Origin: Ophthalmolycus amberensis | Lineage: Eukaryota > Chordata > Actinopteri > Perciformes > Zoarcidae | Assembly: GCA_024529925.1 (NCBI GenBank) | Contig: JAFEUB010000801.1 | Coordinates: forward strand, 496,001 to 560,000 | Length of the DNA: 64,000 nucleotides | Direction of reading: 5' to 3' | Shown: positions 11,501 through 19,326 of the stretch, piece after piece | Position numbering within the stretch: position 1 is the first letter of the stretch | Layout: each line of letters begins with the position of its first letter | Notes under the pieces: model-generated | The model's input: only the letters and a program-made list of their open reading frames with translations | What the model was told of the DNA's origin: nothing | Databases searched by the model: none | Program-made: the position numbers and the translations under genes

Positions 11501-11912
11501 CCAGAACTAAGGGGTTTTGCGGAGAAGGAAAAACGTAAAACTGAAGTCTTTCCCTGTGATTACCGGACAGGATGAGCTGCAGCGGCTGGGTCCGGTGAGT
11601 GACTCTGGCTAGGAAGCTGCCGTCTAGGGCATTAACCACTAGCGGACACTCTAGTATCTCCAAGGGAATCTGGGCTCTGGCTATAAAGGCAGTGTCCATG
11701 AAATTTTGTTCTGCTCCAGAGTCCACCAGAGCCGAGAGAGAGAGGGAGCGAGCGTGCAGAGAGAGAGACGCAGGCAGCAACAGTCTTGGTAGGGAGTTGA
11801 GAGAAGGCTCGTGTCCGCTCACCAGTATCCCAACCATTACTGGCGAGCGCCCCTGTTTGACCGAACTGGACAGGAGGAAATGGAATGTCCCAGGCGGCCA
11901 CAGTACAGGCAC
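8511..11912 (-). CDS. pol: Pol polyprotein: protease, reverse transcriptase, RNase H, integrase, chromodomain
   Basis: An uninterrupted 1133-codon frame. Residue numbers count from the GTG at 11912, which directly follows a TGA in this frame, so it is not a true start; Pol is expected as a Gag-Pol frameshift product. The retropepsin motif LVDSGAE has its catalytic Asp at 64. RT spans about 235-480, with Asp 318 in KLDLRNAY and the YIDD box at 380-383. RNase H spans about 520-645, with Asp 529, Glu 572, Asp 599 and Asp 642. The integrase zinc-binding residues are His 711, His 718, Cys 748 and Cys 751. The D,D-35-E triad is Asp 781, Asp 841 and Glu 877. A GPF motif at 1012-1014 precedes a chromodomain at about 1070-1122 (the YLVDWEGY signature at 1088-1095). 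All catalytic residues I looked for are present. In related chromoviruses the chromodomain binds histone marks and biases integration; its target here is unknown. Confidence 0.96.
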   Translation of the reverse strand: MPVLWPPGTFHFLLSSSVKQGRSPVMVGILVSGHEPSLNSLPRLLLPASLSLHARSLSLSALVDSGAEQNFMDTAFIARAQIPLEILECPLVVNALDGSFLARVTHRTQPLQLILSGNHRERLQFYVFPSPQNPLVLGHPWLTTHNPRIDWAAGRIAAWSPYCHANCLRSALPPGGPPQGYHEPLPDLASVPTAYHDIGEVFSKVRALSLPPHRPYDCAIDLHPGASLPSSRLYNLSRPEKASMEEYISQSLKAGIIRSSSSPLGAGFFFVSKKDKSLRPCIDYRGLNSITTRNKYPLPLINSAFEPLSGATIFTKLDLRNAYHLVRIRAGDEWKTGFNTPLGHFEYLVMPFGLTNAPAVFQALVNDVLRDFLNRFVFVYIDDILIYSADLQEHQRHVRLVLQRLLENKLFVKAEKCEFHVTSVQFLGFIIEKGQVRTDPEKVKAVTEWPTPSSRKQLQQFLGFANFYRRFIRNYSTLAAPLTGLTSSKTIFVWTPAAGQAFKLLKERFSSAPILIQPDDTRQFVVEVDASDTGVGAILLQRSDSDSKFRPCAYYSRRLNPAERNYDVGNRELLAIKLALEEWRHWLEGAVHPFVVWTDHRNLEYIRTAKRLNSRQARWSLFFGRFDFTIAYRPGHKNTKPDALSRQFSPEGHSSSPGTILPATCVAAALTWEIESVVQDALRTQPDPGGGPPGRLFVPLSARSQVLQWAHTSRFSCHPGVRRTIDLLRRTFWWTSLEADTRAFVLACSTCARNKASHRPPAGLLQPLPVPHRPWSHIALDFVTGLPPSQGNTVIVTVVDRFSKAAHFLALPKLPSAQETADIMVSQVFRLHGIPVDIVSDRGPQFISQVWRAFGRALGATISLSSGFHPQSNGQTERLNQELEASLRCVAASNPSSWSTHLPWVEYAHNSHTSSATGHTPFEASLGYQPPLFPAQEVEVAVPSVQRHLRRCRKVWRETRAALLRTAEQNKRLADRRRIPAPHYRVGQMVWLSAKDIPLRTESRKMSPRFIGPFEVQAIINPSAVRLKLPSSMRIHPTFHVSLIKPVSTSALCPPARPPPPARLIDGGPAHTVNRLLDVRRRGRGFQYLVDWEGYGPEERSWVPRSRILDPTLIRDFHRLHPDKTGRPPGGSR

Positions 11913-12865
11913 TCACCTGCGCTGATCCGCCTATCTCTCTCCTGTGGCGAAAGGTGGGCACGGCCGAGCTGCATAGGCTCCACCTCCGAGGTGGAAGAGG
12001 GGAACGAATCCGAAGCCTGAGGGCCTATCCGCTCGTCCTGATAGGCTGACGCAGGAGCACGAGGACGGAAGCTGGAAGAGGATGACGTCACGGGCGATGC
12101 CCCTTGGGACCTGTAGTTCCTCTCACGTCGTCTCTGCCGCATCCGATTATCCAACCCGATCGAGAGTTTAATCAGCTCCTCCAACGAGCCGGCCTTATTA
12201 CAGGTTGCCATTTCATCCTTCACGGCTTCGGATAGTCCCTGAAGGAAAACTCCCCTGAGCGCCGTCTCTCCCCACCCGGACTCGGCGGCGAGAATGCGGA
12301 AGTCCACTGAGTGTTCCGCTACACTCGCTTGACCCTGTCGCAAGCGGAGGAGACGCTGGGCCGCATCCTCGGAGTCCACCGGGTGGTCGAAAACCCTCCT
12401 CAGATCCTCCACAAAGTTGACATAATCCACAAGATTCGGCTGGTCGAGGCTCAGTGTGTTCGTGGCCCAGTCCAAAGCCCTTCCCCGCAGTAAGCCGACC
12501 ACGTAAGAAACCTTGGACCTGTCTGAGGCGAAAGTCTGGGGCTGTCGATCAAACACCTGCCTGCATTGGAACAGGAAGCCCCGGCATCTCCCCAGCGTCC
12601 CGTCATAGGGATCCGGAGATGGCACGGGGGACTCCCGAACCGGCGGGGCGAGGACTGGAGAAGAGAGTGCAGGTGCGGGGTCTGGTGCTGGAGCCGGCCG
12701 AGGCTGGACTGTCAGAGCCAGTTCCTGCACGATGCGGCCAATCTGCGAGACCTCAGCTGCGATGGACTGCTGTGCTTGACGCATCTCCGTGAGCATCTGC
12801 TGGTGTGCCTCCAGCAGCGTGCTATGTCCGGCCAGCAGATCTGCTCCTGTGGTTGCTGAATCCAT
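11837..12865 (-). CDS. gag: Gag capsid/nucleocapsid protein
   Basis: A 342-residue structural protein that would assemble the cytoplasmic particle and bind the element RNA. The ATG at 12865 is the first in frame after the LTR; the open frame runs upstream into the LTR, but that part would overlap the primer site. Residues 10-52 look helical and coiled-coil prone (Leu, Gln and Glu rich). Residues 55-87 form a Pro/Ala linker. Residues about 90-240 hold the retrotransposon Gag core, with the LLRGRALDWA block at 125-134. A basic Arg-rich stretch lies at 241-250. A CCHC zinc knuckle follows, with Cys 319, Cys 322, His 327 and Cys 332. The 'EPMQLGR' block before the knuckle recalls sushi-type and PEG10/RTL Gags (from memory). 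The gene ends with TAA at 11837-11839, inside the start of pol. Confidence 0.94.
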   Translation of the reverse strand: MDSATTGADLLAGHSTLLEAHQQMLTEMRQAQQSIAAEVSQIGRIVQELALTVQPRPAPAPDPAPALSSPVLAPPVRESPVPSPDPYDGTLGRCRGFLFQCRQVFDRQPQTFASDRSKVSYVVGLLRGRALDWATNTLSLDQPNLVDYVNFVEDLRRVFDHPVDSEDAAQRLLRLRQGQASVAEHSVDFRILAAESGWGETALRGVFLQGLSEAVKDEMATCNKAGSLEELIKLSIGLDNRMRQRRRERNYRSQGASPVTSSSSSFRPRAPASAYQDERIGPQASDSFPSSTSEVEPMQLGRAHLSPQERDRRISAGECLYCGRLGHSISSCPVRSNRGARQ

Positions 12866-12871
12866 CTTCTG

Positions 12872-12881
12872 GTCAGTCCGT
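12872..12881 (-). other. Self-priming primer-binding site
   Basis: Two bases inside the 5' LTR boundary, the coding strand reads ACGGACTGAC. It does not begin with TGG, as sites for tRNA 3' ends do. Instead it is complementary over 10 bases to GTCAGTCCGT in the LTR (13100-13109, repeated at 8261-8270), which lies where the RNA 5' end is expected, about 30 bp after a TATA-like motif. This is the arrangement of the Tf1/sushi group, in which the 5' end of the mRNA folds back and primes minus-strand synthesis. The complementarity is seen directly; the priming function is inferred. Confidence 0.75.
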
Positions 12882-12883
12882 TC

Positions 12884-13338
12884 TGTCACGGGAGTTCACG
12901 GGTAGGACCCAAACGCAAGACCACAGGAGACAGAAGTTGATATGAACAGGCTTTATTTCGAAGGTGCGTGAAGGTGTGGAGCCCGAGGTCCGACACCAGA
13001 GTAGGCAGATCGACGGCGTGAGTCCCGTGGCTCGACACCGGAGGCTGGCTTGACACCGGAGAGTTCGTAGATCGACCAGTAGTCGAGGCAGAAGACAATA
13101 CGGACTGACACCCTAGGCCTGCCAAACCAGGGCTGATATGCTGCCGGGTAACGAGCCAGATTGTCCGCAGCTGTGCATCCATCAGGGCGGTGGCAGTGGG
13201 AGGAGTCTGGAGGCAGGTCTGAGAACACACTTAAGCACATGGCATAACACAACAAACAGGGGAATGACAGACACATGAGGAGAGGAGATCGGGAGGGAAA
13301 CAGAGGTTAACACAATGGGTCAGACAGGGATCCTGACA
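12884..13338 (-). repeat. 5' LTR of the gypsy element
   Basis: The second copy of the 455-bp repeat, upstream of gag on the minus strand. It should drive transcription. The predicted RNA start is near 13110, with a TATA-like element at about 13133-13140. It ends directly at the primer-binding region. Confidence 0.96.
13100..13140 (-). promoter_or_regulatory. Predicted LTR promoter and RNA start
   Basis: On the minus strand a CATATCAG motif (13133-13140) lies about 30 bp upstream of the TGTCAGTCCGT block that should begin the transcript if the self-priming model is right. The TATA-like match is weak, so the start is anchored mainly by the primer complementarity. The same arrangement exists at 8261-8301 in the 3' LTR. 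Confidence 0.5.
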
Positions 13339-13343
13339 ACCCA
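13339..13343. repeat. Target-site duplication, right copy (ACCCA)
   Basis: Matches 8040-8044 exactly. The perfect match supports a single insertion event without later recombination between different copies. Confidence 0.9.
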
Positions 13344-14134
13344 CCTGTCAACACAGTCGGGGATTAGTGGACATATCAATCGGTGGCCGCACAGATCCCC
13401 TTACCTGCTTTGTGGATCTTTCATTTTCAAACCTTTACCTTCCAACCGTCTGCTCTCTATCGTGCCAGCCTTTCCTCTCTGCCTGCCAACTTTCTCCTTC
13501 TGTGATCAGTCCAGCTCTGCTTGACCATTGCCTTTCCAGAGTGGGATGTTTCACTGGTGCAGGCCTTTTACTGCTCAACTGAGGAAACACTGTTTGGTCT
13601 CTGCTACTATATAAGCAGCCAAATGCTCGCTCCTTCTCGTCCTTGGGCTCCTGCACAATGGACATAGTTAGCACAATGTGCTCAGGGTCCCAACGATCAG
13701 CCTTGAATGAAGTCTTGAGCACGCAAAGAGTGGTGGTGATGTCATAATCCCCTCTCCACCCACACAGACACACACACAGATCTTTTATAGTGCACAGACT
13801 AACAACGGCATGAAAGGCATGGGATCCTGCAGCCTTTGTAGGAAGCAGTGCGTGTTGATGGGATAGTGCAGCCCTCTTTTTAATTGAATACGGTACTAAC
13901 CATGGTTCGGTCTTGACAAGTTTGTGTTTCTTTTGGAGGCTGAAGCCATTGATCACAACACAGAGTTTCACACATCAATAATGCATCAATAGTTTAACTA
14001 TACACACACTGCACCAGGCTTTGTGCATCATAAATGTCCAAGAGACCCATAGGAGAGGTGTCGAAATAATACATGAATGTGCATCCACTGGTTATGACTC
14101 GTGTCTGTGTAACACAGCAGAGGGAGGTCACCTA

Positions 14135-14162
14135 ACACACACACACACACACACACACACAC
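14135..14162. repeat. (AC)14 microsatellite
   Basis: Uninterrupted AC run. Confidence 0.95.
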
Positions 14163-14326
14163 CCGGACCAAAGGATTTTAGTCGGAGTGTGTGTGTGTGT
14201 AAGGTGTATTATTTGGCAAAATGGAGAGCTCAGGCAGGCAGATGAAGAGAAGTCACTTGCGCTCCTTCATCTCTCTGGACACTTCACCCACTTTTCACGC
14301 ATTGTTTACACAAAATCTGTCAGGAA

Positions 14327-14376
14327 GGAGAGAGCGAGAGAGAGCGAGAGAGCGAGAGAGCGAGAGAGAGAGAGAG
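14327..14376. repeat. GA/GCGA-rich simple repeat
   Basis: Purine-rich GAGA and GAGC units. They produce false Arg/Glu-rich open frames. Confidence 0.9.
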
Positions 14377-15004
14377 GAGGGAGGTGTTGGGAGGGTGGGA
14401 GTGTAGAAGCGCATGTGGGGAGGAAAATCGTACAAGCTTTTAAGAGCTTGTAAGCCTGTCATTGCGAATGCTTTACATGTGCAATGGCTGTTTGGTGTTC
14501 CCAGTGAGTGATAGTTTCCTCTCCGACGCAGATCGAGTCTTACCAAATGAAGACAAATGAAGGTGCTTTCAAAAGCTGTAACATGCCCCCAGATTTAAAT
14601 GCCAACTGTCAAAATAATTACTGAAAAAAAAAAAAAAAACACTCGCAAGGTCAAGTGCCTTTAAATGGCGGTCATGGCGGTTTTGTCCTCACCTCGGGTA
14701 TAATGACTCCCCTGTTTTGGATTTTGAGAGGCTCTTCGGTTTAGTGGATGTCTTGTTAGGATTTTTTAAATTTGAATTCCTGTGAAACTCCTTTCCGTCC
14801 ATGAAACAACTTCATAACTGGAAAACTGCATTTTGTTTTACAGCAGCTTCGCTAAATGAGTCTCAGACTTTATTCTTTTACATCTTTTCGCCAAGGTTTA
14901 ATTAACTCAATGAGGGCTCCGTGTCCTCTGGATGATATCACCCACAGGAAGAATTTCACAGTGAAATGTTCAGAATGTCTCTTTAACTGCATACTAGTAT
15001 GATC

Positions 15005-15044
15005 TATCCATCCATCCATCCATCCATCCATCCATCCATCCATC
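15005..15044. repeat. (ATCC)n tetranucleotide array
   Basis: About nine tandem ATCC units. Shorter arrays of the complementary GATG/GGAT unit occur near 1495 and 20283. Confidence 0.95.
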
Positions 15045-15189
15045 TACCTACTCTGAGAGCACACAAGCTCATGCACACACATGTACCTTTAGCCTGAAGG
15101 TGTGTACATTAACTTTTCATTATCATAAGTAATGGGAGTGGTTCCCCACCCTTAAAATGGCATTAGCCCCTGCTTACTCCCCTCCCCCA

Positions 15190-15193
<4 letters not shown>

Positions 15194-15232
<39 letters not shown>
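15194..15232. repeat. (CT)19 microsatellite
   Basis: Uninterrupted CT run flanked by C-rich sequence. This homopurine/homopyrimidine tract could form triplex DNA. Confidence 0.95.
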
Positions 15233-15234
<2 letters not shown>

Positions 15235-15407
15235 CTCTTCCCGATCCGAAGCCCGAGCACTGTGATTAGCTTTATGGAGCCGAGGCTGAAGGCAGAGAGG
15301 AAAACGCTACAAATGATATTACTTTGAGCCTGAATAAGCATACGACACATGACATTATCATCACGGCGGATGGAGACGCTAGGGAGCCTATCAAACGCTG
15401 GCCCAAT

Positions 15408-15424
15408 CCCCCCCCCCCCCCCCC
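15408..15424. repeat. Poly(C) tract, 17 bases
   Basis: Homopolymeric C run read directly. The exact length is uncertain in any assembly. Confidence 0.85.
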
Positions 15425-15874
15425 TCCCACGTGCAATTGGACAAGGCCTGGCTGTCTCGAGGCCTGCTGGGATTTTTACTGATAGGGGGGGGGGGGACAC
15501 AGTGAAAGAGGCTCCCTTAGTGTCACGTCAGCAGTTCAGTTCACTGGACGAGCACCTGCAGGTTTGTCACGGAAACGCGCGTGAAATCAAATTACATGTC
15601 GACGGAGCAGCAAGCAGTCGTGCGCGGCGGGCAGCGCGAGATCTGTGAAGCGCCGAGTGCCCCTTCATGAGCGAGGCAGAAAGCCGTGGGGGCAATTCAA
15701 CTTTGAATCTCAGGAGAGAAATGTCTGTATGTTGTCACTGTGACAGTGACTTTGACGGAGCACAACCAAAGGAACAGTTGAAACTCAAAACTTGTCTTTT
15801 GAGAGAGAGTGTCTTTAAACATCTTGAAGTCCGGTACCCGGTTCTCATCGTGCATCCACTGTTATATGTTGTTT

Positions 15875-15965
15875 CTTGAGCCAGGCTAACTGTTTCACCC
15901 TGTATCCAGTGCTTGACGCTATGCTAAGATAGAATGTCCTTTAAATCTAAACTTCTGACATGTTT
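15875..15965 (+). repeat. Dispersed repeat family B, diverged fragment
   Basis: The block 'gagccaggctaactgtttcacc' (first 20 bases diagnostic), then a CCAGT and an ATGCTAAG block, parallels 47265-47345 in the same order. It is a short, diverged copy of a repeat I recognise as widespread in teleosts. No coding potential. Confidence 0.55.
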
Positions 15966-16201
15966 TCTGTTAGTTTAAACCCAATTTTTGCTGTCCAAGC
16001 TTCTTAAGATACACGTTTTGTATATATACCAACACCATTTTCTCACAGGAGACATGTCTTTCAGTGTGTGTACGTACATATGTACTGTGTGTACATTTAC
16101 TTTCCTCCCCATGTGTTCATGTGCAAATGTTTGTGTTTGCTTTTCATGATCCATGCATGCACATTCCCCGCCGCATTGCTGGTTTTTATCCGTCCAATTG
16201 A

Positions 16202-16205
<4 letters not shown>

Positions 16206-16239
<34 letters not shown>
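16206..16239. repeat. (GT)17 microsatellite
   Basis: Uninterrupted GT run. Confidence 0.95.
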
Positions 16240-16241
<2 letters not shown>

Positions 16242-16542
16242 CATCCCTCGCACGGGGGAGCATGTGTGTCCGCGCATGTAAACATCCTGCCGCGTAAACG
16301 CCCTAATCTGTTCCCCTTCCTTGGTAATTACACTGACTAACGAGCAAAGCATGGGGACACAAACAGAGAAGGGGAGCGAGAAGGACAGGGGGAGGACGAG
16401 AGAGGGACGGAGAGAAGAGGCACGGGGAGACGGGGGACAGACGGTGAAAGAGGAGAAACGTTTTGATTTGAGCATCCTCATCTTTGAAGAGCACACACGT
16501 GTGGGTGCGAATGCCTTTACGCTGTCCATAGAGAGCGTGCGA

Positions 16543-16568
16543 GTGTGTGTGTGTGTGTGTGTGTGTGT
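16543..16568. repeat. (GT)13 microsatellite
   Basis: Uninterrupted GT run just before a repeat-free block at 16570-16700. Confidence 0.95.
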
Positions 16569-16728
16569 TTCAGGGCCAGATGCCGGCATCTAACAGCCCA
16601 TCTGTGAGGAGAGCCCTGCCAGACCACTAATCAGGCAATCCATCACCTCTCTACCTGCCACTGGCCATTACTGGTGAGCCACTCACACACATGTGGGCTG
16701 GTGGGGTGTGAATTAGTAGGTAAAGGAG

Positions 16729-16731
<3 letters not shown>

Positions 16732-16771
<40 letters not shown>
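16732..16771. repeat. (GA)20 microsatellite
   Basis: Uninterrupted GA run; a homopurine tract. Confidence 0.95.
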
Positions 16772-17139
16772 CTCCTGAAAGCTGATGATAAACAAACTAA
16801 TTAGCAAAAAAATTACCATTTTGGTCCTTGCACATCAAGGTCACATGCACTCAAACATATGCTCATACGAATTATAGTGTAATTATGTACATTCACATCA
16901 GCAAATACTCACACATCATGCCCTGGGCACTTTGTCATCGACTTAGAGGCTAAAATACTCCTCAAACACATCACGGACGCAACCAAATTGAAGTGCCAAA
17001 AGTACACTTTCCGTGATGTCAGCGGCTCTGAAGGAAGCAAAGTTACAAACTTTTTTCACACTTTTTAGAGAGAGACAAGCTGACAGCGGGTGTCGAGAAG
17101 ACGGATCTCTTGTGAACCGCCGCTGGTTTTGAATATAAT

Positions 17140-17570
17140 ATTATATATGAATGGAAAAAAACGAGTTCATTCCATTCCATTTTAAAGTTGGATGGAATAG
17201 TGTTTAACAATGCAGGGCTGCACCACGGGTGTATCAAGAGAACTGGATCCAGCGTTTGAGGCGGGCTCCCGTACATTCCTATGAGAGATGCTCAGCGGCG
17301 CATCAAGCCCAAATGGCTCAAGTAAAAAATGTCCCGGATCTTCCGCACTGCTTCCATTGGGCGTATACAAGCGTTTCCTTTAACCCCGCCTTGAATATAA
17401 CTTTGGATTCAGCTATTGGTATGTTTTAAAACTTAAAAAAGGGCTATTTATGAGTTTGTTCTGGGAAGTTGATTTAGCCAATTGTTAGTCAATGGGAAAA
17501 AAGTATTTTCGGGTCCGATGGCGTCACATGACCCTGAAGCTTTAATTCCACGTGTTTAGCATTAAGAGGT
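17140..17570. repeat. Possible non-autonomous transposon or dispersed repeat
   Basis: The block from 'attccattccattttaaag' to 'gaccctgaagctttaattcc' has the feel of a fish dispersed repeat: evenly mixed composition, CpG/TpG decay, and the phrase 'tccgatggcgtcacatgacc'. Near its left end ATTCCATTCCA is partly mirrored by TTGGATGGAAT, giving a short imperfect inverted repeat. No protein is encoded. Boundaries and class are uncertain. Confidence 0.35.
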
Positions 17571-18004
17571 GTGAACATGTGCTCGACCGACAGTTACCCA
17601 GAACACCCTACTCTCCACAGATCCTGCATCTAGAATAGACACATTTGCCAAAGGGAATTTTGAGCACTGAAGTCAAATTGATTTGTTCTTCACCTCATTG
17701 TTGTCTTTAATTTCCAGAATGGTGCAAACTCGTGCGATAATACTTCTTTGGTAAAAGACAAATCTGCTAACTTACCTGCCTCATTGGTCTGAAAGCAGAT
17801 AATGATTCAATTTAAATATCTTTATTCTCTCTCAGTCCTTAATTCTGTCTCCTTATCTGGCCCCTTCAGTCCTTCATATGCTTTTTCTCCGAGACAAGAC
17901 GACTCTCTCGAAAGCAGAGGGAGCTGGGGATATGTAACGAGCTCCACAGCCATAATACTGACTACACACACACACGCACACACAGACAAAGAGTAAAATC
18001 TACC

Positions 18005-18041
18005 TGTGTGTGTGTGCGTGTGTGTGTGTGTGTGCGTGCGT
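18005..18041. repeat. (GT)n microsatellite, imperfect
   Basis: GT run with GCGT interruptions. Confidence 0.9.
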
Positions 18042-18158
18042 GAGTGCCTGCAGCGACGACTGCATGATACGCCATCTGATCGCTGCCGTAGAGGCAGGAG
18101 GGATTTCATTTGGCTCTGAATGAAACACTTTTTAAACTAAAGGCAGTAGTAGGCTGCC

Positions 18159-18161
<3 letters not shown>

Positions 18162-18192
<31 letters not shown>
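18162..18192. repeat. (AC)15 microsatellite
   Basis: Uninterrupted AC run. Confidence 0.95.
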
Positions 18193-18194
<2 letters not shown>

Positions 18195-18604
18195 ACCAAG
18201 ACTACAAATGCACACAGATAAGTAAGATAACAAAAAGCAAACAGAAATTTCACATGAGACACAAATCGCAGAGAAGCCTGTACCTAAACATCAGCACCCC
18301 TACACATGATATCAAGCTTCAAAAAATAGTCTCACACTGTGAAATGGCGACGATGGGAACTAACATCATCACACGTGAATCCACAAGAGTCTGAGCTTTC
18401 CAGTCGTAGCCAAATTATGCAATTCCATGCCTGTTTAGGGACCCCAGTATGCAGAAATATGCCAAACACCATTTTTTAGAATAGGTGAAAAGAATACAAT
18501 TATACTACATGCTAAATAAATGCACGGGTCTCACAGGGTTAAACTTGTGTGGCGCCCCGACGGTCACCTTTCAGTCAAGCAGAGAAAGTGGTATGAGATC
18601 TGCA

Positions 18605-18608
<4 letters not shown>

Positions 18609-18644
<36 letters not shown>
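18609..18644. repeat. (GT)18 microsatellite
   Basis: Uninterrupted GT run. Confidence 0.95.
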
Positions 18645-18645
<1 letters not shown>

Positions 18646-18797
18646 TGAGAGGGAGGGAAATGCTGTGTGTGGCGGTTGGGGCGTTAAGCTGCAACTCCCG
18701 TGGCGTCGCAGTGGTGTGGAGGTGGAGCGATACAGCGCTCACACTGAGCTAAAACACCACCCACGGGTGCCACGTCCCTCAACAGACCTTGACTCTC

Positions 18798-18817
18798 GCG
18801 CGCATTGCAATGCGCGC
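18798..18817. promoter_or_regulatory. 20-bp perfect palindrome with a C/EBP-like core
   Basis: GCGCGCATTGCAATGCGCGC reads the same on both strands. The centre ATTGCAAT is the ideal C/EBP-type half-site pair and the CG-rich arms resemble NRF1-like sequence. The palindrome is seen directly; any factor binding is inference. Confidence 0.4.
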
Positions 18818-19105
18818 ACACAAGCCAAAGTCAGGGCGTCGTGCAGAACGTCACAGTTTCCCAAAGCAAGGGTCCAGTGCAATAACTGTGCATAACATGA
18901 TTCATTTCTTGTGTGTGTGTGTGGGGGTGGAGGGGGGGGGGGGGGGGAGTTGTAATATGAAAGTTTGTTGTTTGTGTGTACGTCAGGGACACCCGGGGAA
19001 CCAAGGCGAGACGGAGCATTCGCTGCCAACTGTTTTCCAGCCTGACAATTAGGACAAAGTCTGAGCAGCAGAAGCCAAGTTTGCCCTAATGCAATATTCT
19101 GCCTG

Positions 19106-19138
<33 letters not shown>

Positions 19139-19172
19139 CACACACACGCACACACGCGCACACACACGCACA
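19106..19172. repeat. CA/CG alternating microsatellite
   Basis: 67 bp of alternating CA with CG units, a pattern able to form Z-DNA. Confidence 0.93.
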
Positions 19173-19299
19173 TATCGTCCCCTGATGTGGTGGCTGTCGA
19201 TCGATGCCGTGCCTTGTCTGCCACTCTCTCGCCGGACTGTAAATCACATAGATAAGCCAAGACCTATAAAGTACATGACCTGAAGTCCTCTTGAGCACT

Positions 19300-19326
19300 C
19301 ACACACACACACACACACACACACAC
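19300..19326. repeat. (CA)13 microsatellite
   Basis: CA run less than 200 bp from the previous array. Confidence 0.93.

Larger units (their letters stand above)
8045..13338 (-). mobile_element. Complete Ty3/gypsy LTR retrotransposon (sushi-type chromovirus)
   Basis: A 5294-bp element bounded by two 455-bp direct repeats that look identical and begin TG and end CA. It is flanked by the 5-bp duplication ACCCA (8040-8044 and 13339-13343). Read on the minus strand, the order is 5' LTR, primer-binding region, gag, pol (protease, RT, RNase H, integrase, chromodomain), polypurine tract, 3' LTR. There is no env. The domain order with integrase last and a C-terminal chromodomain places it among the chromoviruses. 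The Gag and Pol motifs and the self-complementary primer site fit the Tf1/sushi group, whose fish member sushi-ichi is related to the ancestors of mammalian PEG10/RTL genes (established knowledge). Both ORFs are open and the LTRs show no difference by eye, so the insertion is recent and possibly still competent. Exact family naming needs a repeat-library comparison. Confidence 0.96.
13344..15874. other. Non-coding DNA rich in simple repeats
   Basis: No gene is recognised. It contains a TATA-like octamer TATATAAG at 13608-13615 without a supported transcript, an AC run, a GA-rich tract, an A17 run near 14624, an ATCC array, a CT array, a C17 tract and a G12 tract at 15485-15496. The 14.55-15.00 kb part is unique-looking and AT-rich. 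Confidence 0.55.

Noticed and set aside
12884..12889. GTG start for gag at 12889 inside the LTR
   Set aside because: The frame is open there, but the ATG at 12865 lies just after the primer site and is the conventional start.
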